Assembly (NCBI GenBank): GCA_031284185.1
Contig: JAITAJ010000088.1
Coordinates: 1 to 7,106 of the forward strand
Direction: 5' to 3'
Source: Accumulibacter sp.
Lineage (GTDB): Bacteria > Pseudomonadota > Gammaproteobacteria > Burkholderiales > Rhodocyclaceae
Length of the DNA: 7,106 nucleotides
The notes beneath the pieces were generated by a model. The model made no database searches, was not told the origin of the DNA, and was given only the letters and a program-made list of their open reading frames with translations. Shown here one piece after another: positions 6,331 to 7,106 of the stretch (the first letter of the stretch is position 1; each line of letters opens with the position of its first letter). Position numbers and translations under genes: made by a program.

Positions 6331-6580
6331 AGCAACAAAATGAGTCAGTGATATAGCAAATCACTCAGCAATCATAAATATAGCGAGCCTAAAGGGGTCA
6401 GTGTCATTGGGAATTCTTGAACGGGGGATTTCCATGGAAACACGGCAAGAGAAAATCAAATTACACTGCCTCCTTTAGAGCGAATTGGCAAATGGGAGCG
6501 CATATCTTCTGCCATGCGACGTTCAGGTGACGAGAAGGCGGCGGATCGATATGAGCCGAACCCGGTCGATTTGCCATAAA
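6331..6580. other. AT-richer intergenic stretch
   Basis: No gene is recognised. A small hairpin agtgat-N7-atcact lies at 6347-6365. The phrase aaaggggtcagtgtcatt (6393-6410) looks like sequences I associate with REP-associated transposase genes, but no such gene is present and I rate that low. From about 6480 the composition returns to GC-rich. Confidence 0.4.
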
Positions 6581-6703
6581 CCGTCATTGCGAGGGCCGCA
6601 GGCCCGTGGCAATCCAGACGACCTTTCAGCTTGCCTTGGTGTTTCGGAAGGCTGAACCGCCGCCGCATGGATCGCTATGCCGCTTCGTTCCTCGCAATGA
6701 CGG
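6581..6703. repeat. Palindromic dispersed repeat with 14-bp perfect terminal inverted repeats
   Basis: ccgtcattgcgagg (6581-6594) and its exact reverse complement cctcgcaatgacgg (6690-6703) bound a 123-base element. The inner part (ccgcaggcccgtggcaatccag; gcatggatcgctatgcc) is of the well-known 'GTCATTGCGAGG...GGCAATCC...CTCGCAATGAC' class of short intergenic repeats found in many proteobacteria. It codes for no protein and is probably a non-autonomous, MITE-like or REP-like element. It lies between the gene remnants and the iron-permease gene. Confidence 0.8.
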
Positions 6704-6727
6704 GGCGGAGGGCTGCCGCAGCGACAG

Positions 6728-6848
6728 GCCTAGCCTGGACGAGCAAAGCGCAGCCCAGGGATTCAGGTTCAGGGCCGGTTGCCGGCTTGCGAGGGGACGC
6801 GCTCCATGTGACGGGATTCCTTCGGATTGCGTTTCCCCCAGGCTAGGC
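6728..6848. repeat. Second inverted-repeat element, ends 11 bp, overlapping the FTR1 gene end
   Basis: gcctagcctgg (6728-6738) and its exact reverse complement ccaggctaggc (6838-6848) bound 121 bases. The similarity continues inward imperfectly: agcaaagcgcagcccagggattc on the left against gaaacgcaatccgaaggaatcc read from the right, as in a long decayed palindrome. A short hairpin gccgg-ttg-ccggc sits at 6774-6786. The right arm contains the last codon and stop of the iron-permease gene. There is no T tract, so it is not an ordinary intrinsic terminator. Confidence 0.62.
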
Positions 6849-7106
6849 GACCTCGGCGGCGGCGCTCTTCGATTGGCGGCGGTAGTAAACGACGGACACC
6901 ACTACCAGAACGATCAGAACCGTCTGGGGCAGCAGGGTCTCCAGCGTCGGGTAGATGCCCAGGAGGTCCACCGAGCCGATGAAGCCGACCGGAGTGACCC
7001 CGATGAGGTCGCCTTCCTGGAGTTCCTTGATGCCGCCGCCGGCGAAGGCGATGGCCATCAGGTACATCAGGACGCTGGTGCCCACGAAGAAAGGCTTGAG
7101 CGGCAG
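6843..7106 (-). CDS. FTR1-family iron permease, C-terminal end (5' partial)
   Basis: The 87 visible residues read from the window edge as LPLKPFFVGTSVLMYLMAIA, then GGGIKELQEGDL, DLLGIYPTLETLLPQ, and a final membrane helix around TVLIVLVVVSVVYYRR with a short basic-then-acidic tail. The 'AGxGIKELQEG' and 'LGIYPTLETLLPQ' segments are typical of the C-terminal part of FTR1/EfeU-type high-affinity iron permeases, inner-membrane proteins that import iron. The REXXE motifs that handle the ion lie upstream, outside the window. The stop TAG is at 6843-6845. Two transmembrane segments are visible. No other iron-uptake gene is in view, so operon partners are unknown. Confidence 0.85.
   Translation of the reverse strand: MPLKPFFVGTSVLMYLMAIAFAGGGIKELQEGDLIGVTPVGFIGSVDLLGIYPTLETLLPQTVLIVLVVVSVVYYRRQSKSAAAEVA

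Noticed and set aside
6456..6846. Open frames on both strands across the palindromic repeats
   Set aside because: They are translations of the repeat elements, with no protein similarity recognised.
1..7106. CRISPR array, tRNA or rRNA genes, phage genes or a defence system
   Set aside because: No regularly spaced direct repeats, no cloverleaf or rRNA-like sequence, and no phage structural or defence-protein motifs were seen on either strand.

Overview
The window is GC-rich, densely coded bacterial DNA. The gene families (Sel1 repeats, a NitT/TauT-type ABC importer, an FTR1 iron permease) and the short palindromic repeats of the 'GTCATTGCGAGG' kind fit a proteobacterium. A beta- or deltaproteobacterium is my guess; nothing in the window fixes the genus. 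No rRNA, tRNA or CRISPR array was seen.

Layout. Positions 1-324 (+) hold the 3' end of a Sel1-repeat protein gene. Positions 325-843 have no convincing gene. Positions 844-4635 are a minus-strand operon of four genes, in transcription order: a periplasmic substrate-binding protein with signal peptide (4635-3619), an ABC ATPase (3614-2727), an ABC permease (2702-1827) and an NAD-type D-2-hydroxyacid dehydrogenase (1794-844). The gaps are 4, 24 and 32 bases. The likely logic is high-affinity uptake of a small anion (sulfonate-, nitrate- or carboxylate-like), followed by oxidation of a 2-hydroxy acid or reduction of a 2-keto acid. The dehydrogenase resembles the (S)-sulfolactate dehydrogenase branch, so a sulfonated hydroxy acid is a testable substrate guess.

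Positions 4636-4762 are an AT-rich upstream region with a perfect 13-bp tandem duplication. From about 4763 to 6703 the DNA is a gene graveyard. It contains a frameshifted IS630-family transposase remnant (4763-5034, -), a palindromic intergenic repeat (5141-5227), a kinase fragment of KdpD type running into the DNA-binding half of a KdpE-type response regulator (5301-5667, +), and a PHP-domain phosphoesterase remnant broken over several frames (about 5820-6330, -). A second stretch without a gene (6331-6580) and a 123-bp palindromic element with perfect 14-bp ends (6581-6703) follow.

The right edge (6843-7106, -) is the C-terminal end of an FTR1-family iron permease. Its last sense codon and stop codon lie inside the arm of a second inverted-repeat element (6728-6848). 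The most interesting points are the transporter-dehydrogenase operon of unknown substrate, the kinase-regulator deletion fusion, and the decayed PHP and IS630 genes that simple ORF calling would miss. I did not find convincing evidence of a wholly new system.
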